From positions 1-43,703 of the forward strand of contig JAUQQA010000019.1 in assembly GCA_030550095.1 (NCBI GenBank): a DNA stretch of 43,703 bases. Reading direction: 5' to 3'. Positions 1-8,378 of the stretch are shown here, piece by piece. The translations under genes and the position numbers were made by a program. A model generated the notes under the pieces. It was not told the origin of the DNA. It did not search any database and worked only from the letters and a program-made list of their open reading frames with translations. Source of the DNA: Chloroflexota bacterium (GTDB lineage: Bacteria > Chloroflexota > Anaerolineae > J036 > Brachytrichaceae). How positions within the stretch are numbered: position 1 is the stretch's first letter; each line of letters starts with the position of its first letter.

Positions 1-928
1 TGGGCACGACGAGCGCGGGGTCAATCACGCGCTTGCTGCCCAGTCCTTGGCAGGCAGGACAAGCGCCTTGAGGCGAGTTGAACGAGAACAGCTTTGGTTC
101 CAGATCGGGGTAGCTTTTGCCCGTGGCGGGGTCCACGCGCTTTTCGCTGAAGAGCACATCGCGCCATTGTTCGCTGCCGGGTTCCTGCACCATGGCGATC
201 ATGAAGCCGTCGCCGAGCTTAAGCGCCGTCTCCACCGAATCGTTGAGGCGCGAGAGGAAGGCGCGCCGCTCTTCTTCTTCGATGATCTCATTGGGCACCA
301 CGAGGCGATCCACCACCGCCTCGATAGTGTGCAGCTTGTAACGGTCGAGCTTGATCTCCTCGTCCACAAGACGAATCTCACCATCCACGCGCACGCGGCT
401 GAAACCCTGCTTGCGCACATCTTCGAACACTTGCTGGTGGTGCCCCTTCTTATCTTTGATCAACGGCGCGAGCACTTGTACGCGCGTGCCTGGCGGCAAC
501 GCAGCGATCTGGTCCACGATCTGCTGCGCGCTCTGCGAGACAAGCGGCTGCCCGGTGACAGGCGAGTAATACACGCCAACGCGCGCGAAGAGCAGGCGCA
601 GGTAATCGTAAATCTCGGTGACCGTTCCGACTGTGGAGCGCGGGTTGTGGCTGCTGCCCTTTTGGTCAATCGAGACCGCAGGGGAAAGCCCATCTATTTG
701 GTCCACGTCTGGCTTTTCCATTTGCCCCAGGAACTGGCGCGCGTAAGCAGAGAGGCTTTCAATGTAACGCCGCTGCCCTTCGGCGAAGATGGTGTCGAAC
801 GCGAGCGACGACTTGCCGCTGCCGCTCAAGCCAGTGATCACCACGAGCTTGTCGCGCGGGATCTCGACGTTGATGTTCTTGAGGTTGTGCACACGTGCGC
901 CACGCACGACGATTTTGTCCTGCGCCAT
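1..928 (-). CDS. uvrA: UvrABC excinuclease subunit A, N-terminal part (truncated by window edge)
   Basis: This is the ATPase that scans DNA for damage and loads UvrB in nucleotide excision repair. About 309 N-terminal residues are present and the frame stays open to base 1. The ATG at 928 gives [19 protein letters not shown], the usual UvrA start. Walker A of the first ATPase domain (GLSGSGKSS) follows at about residue 32, then the [14 protein letters not shown] signature. The UvrB-binding/insertion region comes next, and the first pair of the zinc-finger cysteines (CPAC) lies near residue 290. A TATAGT -10-like element lies at 954-959, 25 bp upstream. No strong Shine-Dalgarno (SD) is visible. 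The family call is secure; the C-terminal two thirds lie outside the window. Confidence 0.97.
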   Translation of the reverse strand, partial: MAQDKIVVRGARVHNLKNINVEIPRDKLVVITGLSGSGKSSLAFDTIFAEGQRRYIESLSAYARQFLGQMEKPDVDQIDGLSPAVSIDQKGSSHNPRSTVGTVTEIYDYLRLLFARVGVYYSPVTGQPLVSQSAQQIVDQIAALPPGTRVQVLAPLIKDKKGHHQQVFEDVRKQGFSRVRVDGEIRLVDEEIKLDRYKLHTIEAVVDRLVVPNEIIEEEERRAFLSRLNDSVETALKLGDGFMIAMVQEPGSEQWRDVLFSEKRVDPATGKSYPDLEPKLFSFNSPQGACPACQGLGSKRVIDPALVVP

Positions 929-1043
929 GGCTTCGATCGTTGAGGGTGAGGCAACTATACCCGTGTGGCCTCAAACTCGAGCGTGCGCTCTAAACTGGCG
1001 CTGAGCGCCACGAAAGGGGGTCTCGCGCGCAGCGCGTGTTGGC

Positions 1044-1049
1044 TATCAT
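1044..1049 (+). promoter_or_regulatory. -10 element (TATCAT) of alpha/beta hydrolase gene, leaderless type
   Basis: TATCAT ends 6 bp before the ATG at 1056 and no SD can fit between them. If it is a real -10 box, transcription would start at or next to the start codon. The -35 region is not recognisable. One of a recurring set in this window. Confidence 0.4.
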
Positions 1050-1055
1050 GCACGC

Positions 1056-2018
1056 ATGCGATCGCACCTTGTTCTCCTCGGGTTGGCTGGATGTGCTGTT
1101 TTGGCGTGGTCGGCGTTGACGGTTTTACCTGTGCAAGCACAACCCTCGCCGGCTTACGAAGCGCTTACCATCTCCGCATTGCGCGCGCGCAGTTACGGCG
1201 AGGGGAGCCTGCGCGTGGAGCGCACCTTACAGGTCACCGCGGCGTTCACGCGCACGCTGATTCAATTTGACAGCGACGGGCTGCGCGTGTACGGCTTCAT
1301 GAACATCCCTCGCGGCAAAGGACCGTTCCCGACTGTGATTGTGCTGCATGGCTACGTGAATCCGCGCACTTACCGCACGCCCTACGCTTACACGCAGCCC
1401 TACGCTGACGCACTTGCGCGTGCTGGTTTTCTCGTTGTGCATCCCGATTACCGTGGACATGGGCGCAGCGAGGGCACACCTGAGGGCGAGGACAACTTGT
1501 TCCGCGTGGGCTATGCGGTGGACGTGTTGAATCTCATCGCGCACCTGCGCAAGCTGCCGCAGGTGGACGCAAACGCCATAGGGTTATTTGGGCATTCAAT
1601 GGGCGGCGGGATCGCTCAGCGCGTGATCAGCGTGGATCGAGGGGTGAAGGCGGTGGTGCTCTATGGCTCGATGAGCGGTGATGAGCGCCTCAACGTGGAG
1701 CGCATTCGCAACGTCTTCCGCCGTGTGCCGCGCCTGCCAGAGGACGACGTGCCTGGCGCGTTTTGGTCGCGCATCTCGCCAATCAGCTACGCCGCCGAGT
1801 GGCAGGCTGCGGTGGAACTGCACCACGGCGCGCGCGATGCCCAAGTGCCCATCGCCTGGTCGCGCGACTTACACCGCCTGCTCACCGAGCTTGGCAAGCC
1901 AAGCGCGTTGGTTGAGTATCCTGAGGGCGGCCACGTGCTGCAAGGACGCGACCGCGACGAGATGATGCGCCGCGCGATCGCCTTCTTTCGACGTACGCTT
2001 GCCGCGCCAGCGCCCTAA
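1056..2018 (+). CDS. Secreted alpha/beta hydrolase (S9/DLH-like)
   Basis: 320 residues. The N-terminus is a signal peptide with a hydrophobic stretch of about residues 4-25 and a VQAQ cleavage region, so the enzyme is probably exported. The alpha/beta-hydrolase fold shows an oxyanion-type HGY at 98-100 and a nucleophile elbow GHSMGG with Ser181. Asp261 (GARD) and His293 (GGH) complete a plausible triad. It resembles prolyl-oligopeptidase-like and dienelactone-hydrolase-like esterases or peptidases. The substrate cannot be read from the sequence. It is transcribed alone and converges on the next gene; the two stop codons overlap (TAA at 2016-2018 against a minus-strand TAG at 2015-2017). Confidence 0.88.
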   Translation: MRSHLVLLGLAGCAVLAWSALTVLPVQAQPSPAYEALTISALRARSYGEGSLRVERTLQVTAAFTRTLIQFDSDGLRVYGFMNIPRGKGPFPTVIVLHGYVNPRTYRTPYAYTQPYADALARAGFLVVHPDYRGHGRSEGTPEGEDNLFRVGYAVDVLNLIAHLRKLPQVDANAIGLFGHSMGGGIAQRVISVDRGVKAVVLYGSMSGDERLNVERIRNVFRRVPRLPEDDVPGAFWSRISPISYAAEWQAAVELHHGARDAQVPIAWSRDLHRLLTELGKPSALVEYPEGGHVLQGRDRDEMMRRAIAFFRRTLAAPAP

Positions 2019-2725
2019 CGCGTGATCTTCTTCACCACCTCGACGCCGTTGCACGCCATGTTGTAGAGGAAGATCGCGTGCAGCAGGTCGCCGTCGTGGG
2101 CAGGAATGCCGAGCTTCTGTGCCACCTTCACTGGCGTGTCATAGGTCTGCACGCAGTTCTCCGGCACGATCACGCGCACATCGGGGATTTGCAGCGCGTT
2201 GGCGCGCAGGCGCAGGTGCATGGCGAGCTGGTAGGTGCACAAGTCAGTGCAATCGCCGACGACGATGAAGGTCTTCACCTCGGGGTGCTCCTCAAGCCAC
2301 GGATCGAGCTTGGTGCCGATGGACGAGGAGAGGGAGTTTTTCTCGATGATCACAAACTCCGAGGCGAATGGCAAGCGCGCAAGCTCGGGGACGGTTTGCG
2401 CTTCGTCTTGACCACGCACGCAGTGCGGCGGATACTGCGCGAACTCGACCGCGTTCGGATCGTGGGCGTCCTGCGTGAGCACAAAGTGGCGCACGCCAGC
2501 AGCATAGGCGTCCTTGAAGAGCTTGACGATGGGGCGCACGATCCCCTGCACGCGCGGGCTAGCAAGCGGACCCACCGTGCAGAAGCCGTTGATCACGTCC
2601 ACGCACATGATCGCTACGCGGCTCGGGTCGTCGCCGACGATCTTGGAGAGCTTCATCGTGGGGCGCTCTGCAAGCCACGCCTCCACGTAGTTGATGAACG
2701 GACGAGCGCGCGTTGCCAGCGACAT
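2015..2725 (-). CDS. Isochorismatase/nicotinamidase-fold cysteine hydrolase
   Basis: 236 residues. The triad of the cysteine hydrolase superfamily is visible as Asp43 (VDVINGF), Lys129 (IEKN) and Cys163 (DLC in GDCTDLC). QDAHD (85-89) and His101 sit where nicotinamidases bind a metal. A nicotinamidase-like or related amidase role is therefore possible, but the substrate is undetermined. The start is supported by AAAGGAGG about 6 bp upstream (read on the minus strand). It stands alone: head-to-head with the SDR operon, tail-to-tail with the hydrolase. Confidence 0.88.
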   Translation of the reverse strand: MSLATRARPFINYVEAWLAERPTMKLSKIVGDDPSRVAIMCVDVINGFCTVGPLASPRVQGIVRPIVKLFKDAYAAGVRHFVLTQDAHDPNAVEFAQYPPHCVRGQDEAQTVPELARLPFASEFVIIEKNSLSSSIGTKLDPWLEEHPEVKTFIVVGDCTDLCTYQLAMHLRLRANALQIPDVRVIVPENCVQTYDTPVKVAQKLGIPAHDGDLLHAIFLYNMACNGVEVVKKITR

Positions 2726-2787
2726 AGCGTTTCCTCCTTTGCGAGTGGTTTTGATGTGTGGGGATTATCGCGCAGGCTGGCTCGCGT

Positions 2788-2793
2788 TACACT
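2788..2793 (+). promoter_or_regulatory. -10 element (TACACT) of the SDR operon, leaderless type
   Basis: TACACT ends 8 bp before the ATG at 2802. A weak -35 (TTATCG, 2765-2770) lies at 17 bp spacing. No SD precedes the ATG, so the first cistron would be leaderless. Confidence 0.4.
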
Positions 2794-2801
2794 CAACGGA
2801 T

Positions 2802-3584
2802 ATGAGTCGCATCTCACTGCGCGATCGCATTGTGTTCATCACAGGCGCAAGCAGCGGCATTGGACGAGCATGCGCGCGCGCTTTCGCGGCTGAGGGAACG
2901 CGCCTTGTTCTTGCCGCGCGCCGCATCGAGCGCCTGCGCGAGCTTGCTGAGACGCTCGAAGTGCCGACACACATCCTTCAGCTCGACGTGCGCGACCGCC
3001 GCGCGGTGTTCCAAGCAGTGGACGCGCTCCCCGCGGAGTTCCGCGACGTGGACATCTTGGTGAACAACGCTGGGCTGAGCCGCGGCTTGGAGAAGCTCTA
3101 CGAGGGCAATGTGGACGACTGGGAGGAGATGATTGACACCAATGTGAAGGGCTTGCTCTACGTCACGCGCGCTATCTTGCCGGGCATGGTGGCGCGCCAG
3201 CGCGGGCACATCGTGAACATCGGCTCGGTGGCTGGGCACTACGCTTACCAGAACGGCGCGGTGTATTGCGCGACCAAAGCAGCGGTGAAGTCGCTCACCG
3301 AGAGCTTGAAGCAAGACCTGCTCGGCACGCCGATTCGCGTTACCTCAGTTGACCCGGGCTTGGTGGAAACGGAGTTTAGCGTCGTGCGCTTTCACGGTGA
3401 CGTGGAGCGCGCGCGCAAAGTGTACGAAGGCGTGAAGCCGATGACGCCAGAAGATGTCGCTGAGGCAGTGCTCTTTTGCGTCACGCGCCCGCCGCACGTG
3501 AACATCAATTTCCTGATGATGATGGCGGTGGGGCAGAGCACACCCACCACCGTGTATCGCCAGCCCATCCCCGGCGTGCAGTGA
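2802..3584 (+). CDS. Short-chain dehydrogenase/reductase (YdfG-like SDR)
   Basis: 260 residues when started at the ATG at 2802. A start further upstream (2691) would run back across the neighbouring divergent gene's start and is not supported. Classical SDR features are present: cofactor loop TGASSGIG at 14-21, NNAG at 88-91, catalytic Ser142 and Tyr155-x3-Lys159 (YCATK). Arg residues soon after the second beta strand (AARR) favour NADP(H). It is closest in style to YdfG/3-hydroxy acid dehydrogenases, but the substrate is not known. First gene of a five-gene plus-strand run; yggS follows after 15 bp. Confidence 0.92.
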   Translation: MSRISLRDRIVFITGASSGIGRACARAFAAEGTRLVLAARRIERLRELAETLEVPTHILQLDVRDRRAVFQAVDALPAEFRDVDILVNNAGLSRGLEKLYEGNVDDWEEMIDTNVKGLLYVTRAILPGMVARQRGHIVNIGSVAGHYAYQNGAVYCATKAAVKSLTESLKQDLLGTPIRVTSVDPGLVETEFSVVRFHGDVERARKVYEGVKPMTPEDVAEAVLFCVTRPPHVNINFLMMMAVGQSTPTTVYRQPIPGVQ

Positions 3585-3599
3585 AGGGACGAGAGCGCT

Positions 3600-4328
3600 A
3601 TGACGAGCATCGCGCAATCGCTGCACCGTGTGCGCGAGCGCATCGCCGAAGCCGCGTTGCGCGCAGGGCGCTCGCCCGATTCGATCTTGCTCGTTGCCGT
3701 TTCCAAAACCATGCCGCCAGAGGCAGTGCTCGAGGCGCTGACGGCAGGGCAGCGGGATTTCGGCGAGAATCGCGTTGAGGAGGCGCTGCCCAAAATGGCA
3801 GCCGTAGGAGTCGTGGATCAAGTGCGCTGGCATATGGTTGGGCATGTGCAATCGCGCAAAGCGCGCGAGGTCGCTGGCGCCTTTTACCTTGTGCACTCGG
3901 TGGATTCGCTGCGGTTGGCGCAAAAGCTCAACGAGCGCGTGCCAGAAGGACAAGTGCAAGATGTGCTGCTGGAGTGCAACGTGAGCGGCGAGGCTTCCAA
4001 GTATGGCTTTGCGTTGCACGGTTGGGAACGCGAGCCTGCGCGCTTTGAGGCGTTCGCGCGCGATGTGGCGGCGATCCTCGCGCTGCCGCGGCTGCGCGTG
4101 CGCGGCTTGATGACCATGGCGCCGATCGTGGAGACGCCCGAGCAGGCCCGCCCGTTCTTTGCTAGCCTTCGCGCGCTCCGCGATGCGCTTCGCGCCCATT
4201 TCCCCGAGCAGCCCGCAGAGACTTTCGAGCACCTCTCGATGGGCATGACCGACGACTTCGAGGCAGCCGTTGCCGAAGGCGCGACTATCGTGCGCATTGG
4301 TCGCGCGATTTTCGGAGAGCGCACATGA
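3600..4328 (+). CDS. yggS: YggS/PROSC family PLP homeostasis protein
   Basis: 242 residues. This is a single-domain, alanine-racemase-like TIM barrel that binds pyridoxal 5'-phosphate and buffers the free pool; the family has no known catalytic turnover. Lys36 in LLVAVSKT is the Schiff-base lysine. The GENRVEE motif, HMVGHVQSRKA, SMGMTDDFEAAV and the closing VRIGRAIFG are all typical. The length matches the family (about 230). Its stop overlaps the next start by ATGA (4325-4328), indicating translational coupling. Confidence 0.95.
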   Translation: MTSIAQSLHRVRERIAEAALRAGRSPDSILLVAVSKTMPPEAVLEALTAGQRDFGENRVEEALPKMAAVGVVDQVRWHMVGHVQSRKAREVAGAFYLVHSVDSLRLAQKLNERVPEGQVQDVLLECNVSGEASKYGFALHGWEREPARFEAFARDVAAILALPRLRVRGLMTMAPIVETPEQARPFFASLRALRDALRAHFPEQPAETFEHLSMGMTDDFEAAVAEGATIVRIGRAIFGERT

Positions 4329-4939
4329 GCAGCGCTTTGTTTCGCCACGCACTCGGCGCGCAGTTCGATCAGCTTGCTCCTGCGCTGCGCCGACATTACG
4401 ACCTCCCTCCGGGGCACGCGGTGACGCTGCGCGGCGAGATGGAAGTGGAGGCGCGCTGGTCTTGGCTGCATCGCGTGTTGCCGCAAGCACTGCCGCCGAG
4501 CAATCGCGTCGAAGTCGTGGTCCACAACGCAGGCGTGAGGGACGCTACAGGCGAGATCGGCTACGAGTGGCGGCGCACATTTCGCTACCCCGATGGGCGC
4601 ACCTTCGCGCGCTATACCCTCACGCGCAGTGCGCCAATCGCTTGCGCGTTTCCTTGCGTGATGGACACCTTCCCGCCTGCGCCTGTGATTGGGCTGGTGC
4701 TTGCGGTGTTGGTTCAAGAGGGAGGTCAAACGCTGGTGCAGCGCACGGCGCGCGCGCCGTTTGTGCAACTCGGCAAGCGTTGGTTGCCGCTGCTGTTGCC
4801 GCCCGCGCGCATCACCGTTGAGGCTGTGGAGCGCGCCTGCGACGAGAGCACGATCGAGGCAGAGGTGCGCGTTGCGCACTTGTGCCTCGGCGAGCTGTTT
4901 GCTTATCGCGGTTGGCTGCGCGTGGTGGAGGTCACGTGA
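4325..4939 (+). CDS. DUF4166-like protein
   Basis: 204 residues, soluble. The opening FRHALGAQFDQLAPALRRHYDLP and the later beta-rich half (EWRRTFRYPDG, then a hydrophobic strand pair near 130) resemble the DUF4166 family as I know it, often found beside SDR or NAD-dependent epimerase genes. The function is unknown. The start overlaps yggS (ATGA) and the end overlaps the MFS gene (GTGA), so it belongs to the same transcript. No catalytic motif is recognised. Confidence 0.65.
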   Translation: MSSALFRHALGAQFDQLAPALRRHYDLPPGHAVTLRGEMEVEARWSWLHRVLPQALPPSNRVEVVVHNAGVRDATGEIGYEWRRTFRYPDGRTFARYTLTRSAPIACAFPCVMDTFPPAPVIGLVLAVLVQEGGQTLVQRTARAPFVQLGKRWLPLLLPPARITVEAVERACDESTIEAEVRVAHLCLGELFAYRGWLRVVEVT

Positions 4940-6219
4940 GGGTCAAACACCTCTTCCAGCAGCTTCTCGGCTTGGATTACGACGAGGGCGTGTCGCTCAC
5001 GCCGCAGCATCGCCGTGGGCTGCGCCTGTTCTACGCTGAGGCGCCCGTGGCTACGTTTAGCGACGCGTTGGTGAACAACTACACCAATCTCTTCCTCGTC
5101 GCGTTGCGCGCCACCAACGCGCAGATCGGTTTGCTTGGCACGCTCTCGCAGGCGCTGACGGCGCTTGCGCCGCTGCTTGCTGCGGTGTTGGCGGAGCGCA
5201 CGCGCGCTTACAAAAAGCACGTCGTCGGCGCGGCGCTGTTGGGGCGGTCAATGGTGGCGTTGATCGTGCTTCTGCCGCTGATCCCGTTAGGGGTGTGGCT
5301 GCCCAATGTGGTGATTGGGCTTTTCGCGTTGCGCGCGTTTTTCATGGCGTGGATCGCTGCGCCGTGGGCGGCGTTTGCGGCGCAGATTGTGCCGCTGAGC
5401 ATCCGTGCGCGTTACTTCGCGGCGCGCAATTTCGTCGGCGGCGCAGCTGCGATCCTCGGCACGCTCCTGGCAGGGCAAGTGATTCGCGTGCTCGGGTTCC
5501 CGCTGGGGTTTCAGGTGATGTTTGGGTTGGCGGCGTTGATCGGCTTCGGTGCTGTGCTGATGTTCGCGCGCATCCCCGAGCCGACGCATGAGACCGCTGC
5601 ACCTGCACAAACGCCGACCAATCCGCTTGCCTTCTTGCGAGGTGCTTTCTCATGGCACACGCCGTTTGGTCGCTATGTGCTTTGCTCGTGTGCCTTTGCG
5701 TTCGCTGTGAACATCGGCGGTCCGTTCATTCAGGTGTATCAGGTGCGCGTGCTGGAGTTTTCCGCAGGGCTAATCGGCGCGTTGCTCGCGTTGGAGCAAG
5801 CCGTGAACATCAGCGCGCAGCGCGTGTATGGGCAGGTGGTGATTAAGAAGTTCGGCGATTTTCGCGTGATGCAGGTGTTGCGCTTTTTGACGGCGCTGGT
5901 GCCGCTAGCCTGGATCTTCGTGCGCGATCCCATCACTGCGGCGTTGGTCGGCATGTTGGCAGGGATGATTTGGTCGGGGCATGAGCTGGCGAACTTCAAC
6001 AATCTGCTCGATGCAACGCCCGAGACGGCGCGCGCGCAATACGTGGCGTTGCACACCTTCGCGGTGTCCGTGATTGCCGCGATTGGACCGGGGCTTGGCG
6101 GTGTGCTCAGCGAGATGATCGGCTACCAGGCGTTGTTCTTCATCTCTGGCGCGCTGCGCATTGGGGCTGGGTTGTTGCTCGTGTTCGCGTTCCGCGGCAT
6201 GGCGTTGCGCACAAGCTGA
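4936..6219 (+). CDS. Major facilitator superfamily transporter
   Basis: 427 residues from a GTG at 4936. A further upstream ATG (4882) would overlap the previous gene by 58 bp, whereas this GTG gives a compact GTGA overlap. About 12 hydrophobic segments can be counted, with a cytoplasmic loop around residues 205-225 (PTHETAAPAQTP) splitting the protein into two six-helix halves as in MFS. The N-terminal YDEGVSLTPQHRRGLRLF leads into the first helix. Substrate is not identifiable. It is probably cotranscribed with the next permease, one base apart. Confidence 0.85.
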   Translation: MRVKHLFQQLLGLDYDEGVSLTPQHRRGLRLFYAEAPVATFSDALVNNYTNLFLVALRATNAQIGLLGTLSQALTALAPLLAAVLAERTRAYKKHVVGAALLGRSMVALIVLLPLIPLGVWLPNVVIGLFALRAFFMAWIAAPWAAFAAQIVPLSIRARYFAARNFVGGAAAILGTLLAGQVIRVLGFPLGFQVMFGLAALIGFGAVLMFARIPEPTHETAAPAQTPTNPLAFLRGAFSWHTPFGRYVLCSCAFAFAVNIGGPFIQVYQVRVLEFSAGLIGALLALEQAVNISAQRVYGQVVIKKFGDFRVMQVLRFLTALVPLAWIFVRDPITAALVGMLAGMIWSGHELANFNNLLDATPETARAQYVALHTFAVSVIAAIGPGLGGVLSEMIGYQALFFISGALRIGAGLLLVFAFRGMALRTS

Positions 6220-6220
6220 G

Positions 6221-6991
6221 ATGATGCGCTCACAGCCTGCGATTAACCCGTGGCTCACCGCACTCATCTTTGCTGCGGCGTTGCTCGGCTGGGAGATCGG
6301 CGTGCGTTGGGCGCGCGTGCCGACGTATCTGCTGCCTGCGCCGAGCGTTGTGCTGCACACGCTGAGCACGCGTTTTCTCTCTGATTACCTGCTTGCCACG
6401 CTGATCACGCTTGGCGAGGCGTTGGGTGGTTTGGTGTTGGGCAGTGCGTTTGCGGTGCTGCTCGCGCTGTGCATCACGCTTTACCCGCGCCTAGAAGGCG
6501 GCGTGATGAGCATGGCGATTTTGATCAAGTCCATGCCGCTAGCGGCAATCGCGCCGTTGCTGACGATCTGGTTGGGCTTTGGTTGGCAGCCGAAAGCGGT
6601 GATCGCTGCGCTGCTGGTGTTTTTCCCAATGCTGGTGAACTTGGTGGTTGGGTTGCGCGCGCTCGATCCCGCAAAGCTCGAGCACATGCGCGCGTGGCAC
6701 GCGAGCCGCTGGCAAGAGTTGCGCTACCTGCGCGTGCCGCACAGCGCGCCGTATTTCTTCGCCGCGCTCAAGGTGACGGCGCCGCTCGCGCTGATTGGCG
6801 CTGTGGTGGCGGAGTGGGCTGGGGCATCGGGGGGCTTAGGGCGCATCATGTGGCTGGCGTACACCAACCTAAACCTGCCGGTGATGTTCGGCGCGATCTT
6901 CATTCTCAGCGCGCTGGGCGTTGCGTTGTATGGGTTGATCGCAGGGGTGGAGCGCCGGGTGGTGTTTTGGGCGCAGCCCGATCTCGGTTAG
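6221..6991 (+). CDS. ABC transporter permease, SsuC/TauC type
   Basis: 256 residues with about six transmembrane helices. It resembles the inner-membrane permeases of nitrate/sulfonate/taurine and pyrimidine-precursor importers (BPD_transp_1). The N-terminus has the family-typical LLPAPSVVLHTL. An EAA-like loop sits around residues 150-185 (LDPAKLEHMRAW through LRYLRVPHSAPYFFAALKV). The ATPase and the substrate-binding protein normally adjacent are absent here, so the partners must be elsewhere. The stop overlaps nrnA tail-to-tail (TAG 6989-6991 against a minus-strand TAA at 6988-6990). Confidence 0.85.
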   Translation: MMRSQPAINPWLTALIFAAALLGWEIGVRWARVPTYLLPAPSVVLHTLSTRFLSDYLLATLITLGEALGGLVLGSAFAVLLALCITLYPRLEGGVMSMAILIKSMPLAAIAPLLTIWLGFGWQPKAVIAALLVFFPMLVNLVVGLRALDPAKLEHMRAWHASRWQELRYLRVPHSAPYFFAALKVTAPLALIGAVVAEWAGASGGLGRIMWLAYTNLNLPVMFGAIFILSALGVALYGLIAGVERRVVFWAQPDLG

Positions 6992-7977
6992 CGCCCGCGC
7001 GCTGCTTGCTTCAGCCGTGGGAGCAAGCGGTTCACCGCCTCGCGGAGCGGTCCGGGCAGCGTGCATCCCGCTGCAGCAGGATGACCGCCGCCGCCCATTT
7101 CAAACGCCACTTGTGCCACGTCGAATCCAGGCTGTGCGCGCAGCCCCACTTCCACCTCGCCGTTCGGCAACTCCACGAACACCGCGGCGATGTCCACCTC
7201 GTAAGCGGAGATCAGCATCCCCACCAGCCCACCGTCGCCGCGCTCCTCGCGCACGCCAAGCTCTGCCCGCAACTTCTGCGGGATCACCGCGTACGCCACG
7301 CGCTCTTCGAGTTGTGCGCTCGCCAGCCCCGCGCCAAGTAAGCGCAGCGAGTCAAACGGGCGCAACACCAGCGCTTGCCGCGTGATCTCCTGGAGATTAC
7401 CACCGAGGCGCATCAGCTCTACGGCGTTGGCGAGCGTTTGAGGCGTGGTGTTTGAGGTGCGAAACGCCTGTGTGTCGGTGATCACGCCCGTGAGCAGCGC
7501 GTTAGCGATCTCGGGTGTGATCGGCGTGCCCATGTGCTTGAGCAGGGCAAACACAATCTCCGCTGTCGAAGATGCACTTGGGTCGATCACGTTCACAGTG
7601 CCGAAGGCGGTGTTGGTGATGTGGTGGTCAATCACGAGCAGCGGCAATGCAGCGTGTTGCTCAGGCTGGTAGATCGTGCCTAAGCGCGCGATGTCGCTAC
7701 TGTCGAGCGCGATGATCAGGTCGAAATGCTCGCCGGGCGGGAGCGCTTGCCGCACCTCGTGCACGCCGGGCAGGAAGCCGAAGCGCGGATGAGGTTGGTC
7801 TTGGCAGGTGGGCACAGCGTGTTTGCCCATGTTGCGCAGCGCGAAGGTGAGCGCCAGCGTGCTGCCCAGCGCGTCGCCGTCGGGGGAGACGTGTGCAATC
7901 AGCAGCACGCGGCGCGCGTTGCGCAACAACTCCGCCGCCGCCTCCCAAGGGAGTGTTGTAGGGGGTGGCGTGTTCAC
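6988..7977 (-). CDS. nrnA: DHH-family phosphoesterase (NrnA, nano-RNase/pAp phosphatase)
   Basis: 329 residues. NrnA-type enzymes degrade 2-5 nt RNAs and/or pAp and related cyclic dinucleotide breakdown products in the cytoplasm. Motifs seen are HVSPDGDALGS near residue 30, ALDSSD, the signature VIDHH near 120, and the C-terminal DHHA1 motif GGGGHPAAAG near 305. It starts at a GTG (7977) overlapping the rbfA stop (GTGA), so it is the last gene of the nusA cluster. The position after rbfA is common in bacteria. It converges on the ABC permease gene with overlapping stops. Confidence 0.93.
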   Translation of the reverse strand: MNTPPPTTLPWEAAAELLRNARRVLLIAHVSPDGDALGSTLALTFALRNMGKHAVPTCQDQPHPRFGFLPGVHEVRQALPPGEHFDLIIALDSSDIARLGTIYQPEQHAALPLLVIDHHITNTAFGTVNVIDPSASSTAEIVFALLKHMGTPITPEIANALLTGVITDTQAFRTSNTTPQTLANAVELMRLGGNLQEITRQALVLRPFDSLRLLGAGLASAQLEERVAYAVIPQKLRAELGVREERGDGGLVGMLISAYEVDIAAVFVELPNGEVEVGLRAQPGFDVAQVAFEMGGGGHPAAAGCTLPGPLREAVNRLLPRLKQAARGR

Positions 7978-8378
7978 TGCGTCTCAGGGTTGGTGGGCTG
8001 GGGCGGCGGCGCAGATTGCTGGGCGGTTTCCCGTGCCTTGATCTCGTCTAGCAGGCGCGAGATGCGGTCACCGTACTCGAGGGACGGGTCGAACTCGAAC
8101 GTGATGTGTGGGGTGTGGCGGGTGCGCAAGCGCTTTGCGAGTTCACGGCTGACCCAACCTGCGGCGCTGTCCAAGCCGCGTTGAGCTTCGGCGCGTTGCG
8201 CCTCGTCGCCGATCAAGCTGTAAAACACACGCGCGTAGCGGTTATCGGCGGTGACTTCGACGCCGGTGATGGTGATGCCTGCGTTGCGCACGCGCGGGTC
8301 GTTCAGCTCATGTTCCACCAATTGCACCACATGCCGCCGCACGATGTCGTTGATGCGGCTCTCGTATCGCTTGCTCAT
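7974..8378 (-). CDS. rbfA: Ribosome-binding factor A
   Basis: 134 residues. RbfA is a small KH-like protein that helps mature the 30S subunit at helix 1 of 16S rRNA. Recognised from the N-terminal RYESRINDIVRRHV, the DPRV element, the VTADNRYARVFYS strand and the HTPHITFEFD motif near the C-terminus. About 15 polar residues extend past the core. Its ATG overlaps the infB stop by 4 bp (ATGA), and its own stop overlaps the nrnA start, so translation of infB, rbfA and nrnA is coupled. Confidence 0.95.
   Translation of the reverse strand: MSKRYESRINDIVRRHVVQLVEHELNDPRVRNAGITITGVEVTADNRYARVFYSLIGDEAQRAEAQRGLDSAAGWVSRELAKRLRTRHTPHITFEFDPSLEYGDRISRLLDEIKARETAQQSAPPPQPTNPETQ

Noticed and set aside
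2078-2893. 271-codon open frame opposite the isochorismatase gene
   Set aside because: Shadow of a gene with an intact catalytic triad and strong SD.
3345-4490. 381-codon open frame opposite the SDR and yggS genes
   Set aside because: Spans two real, motif-confirmed genes on the other strand and shows no recognisable domain.
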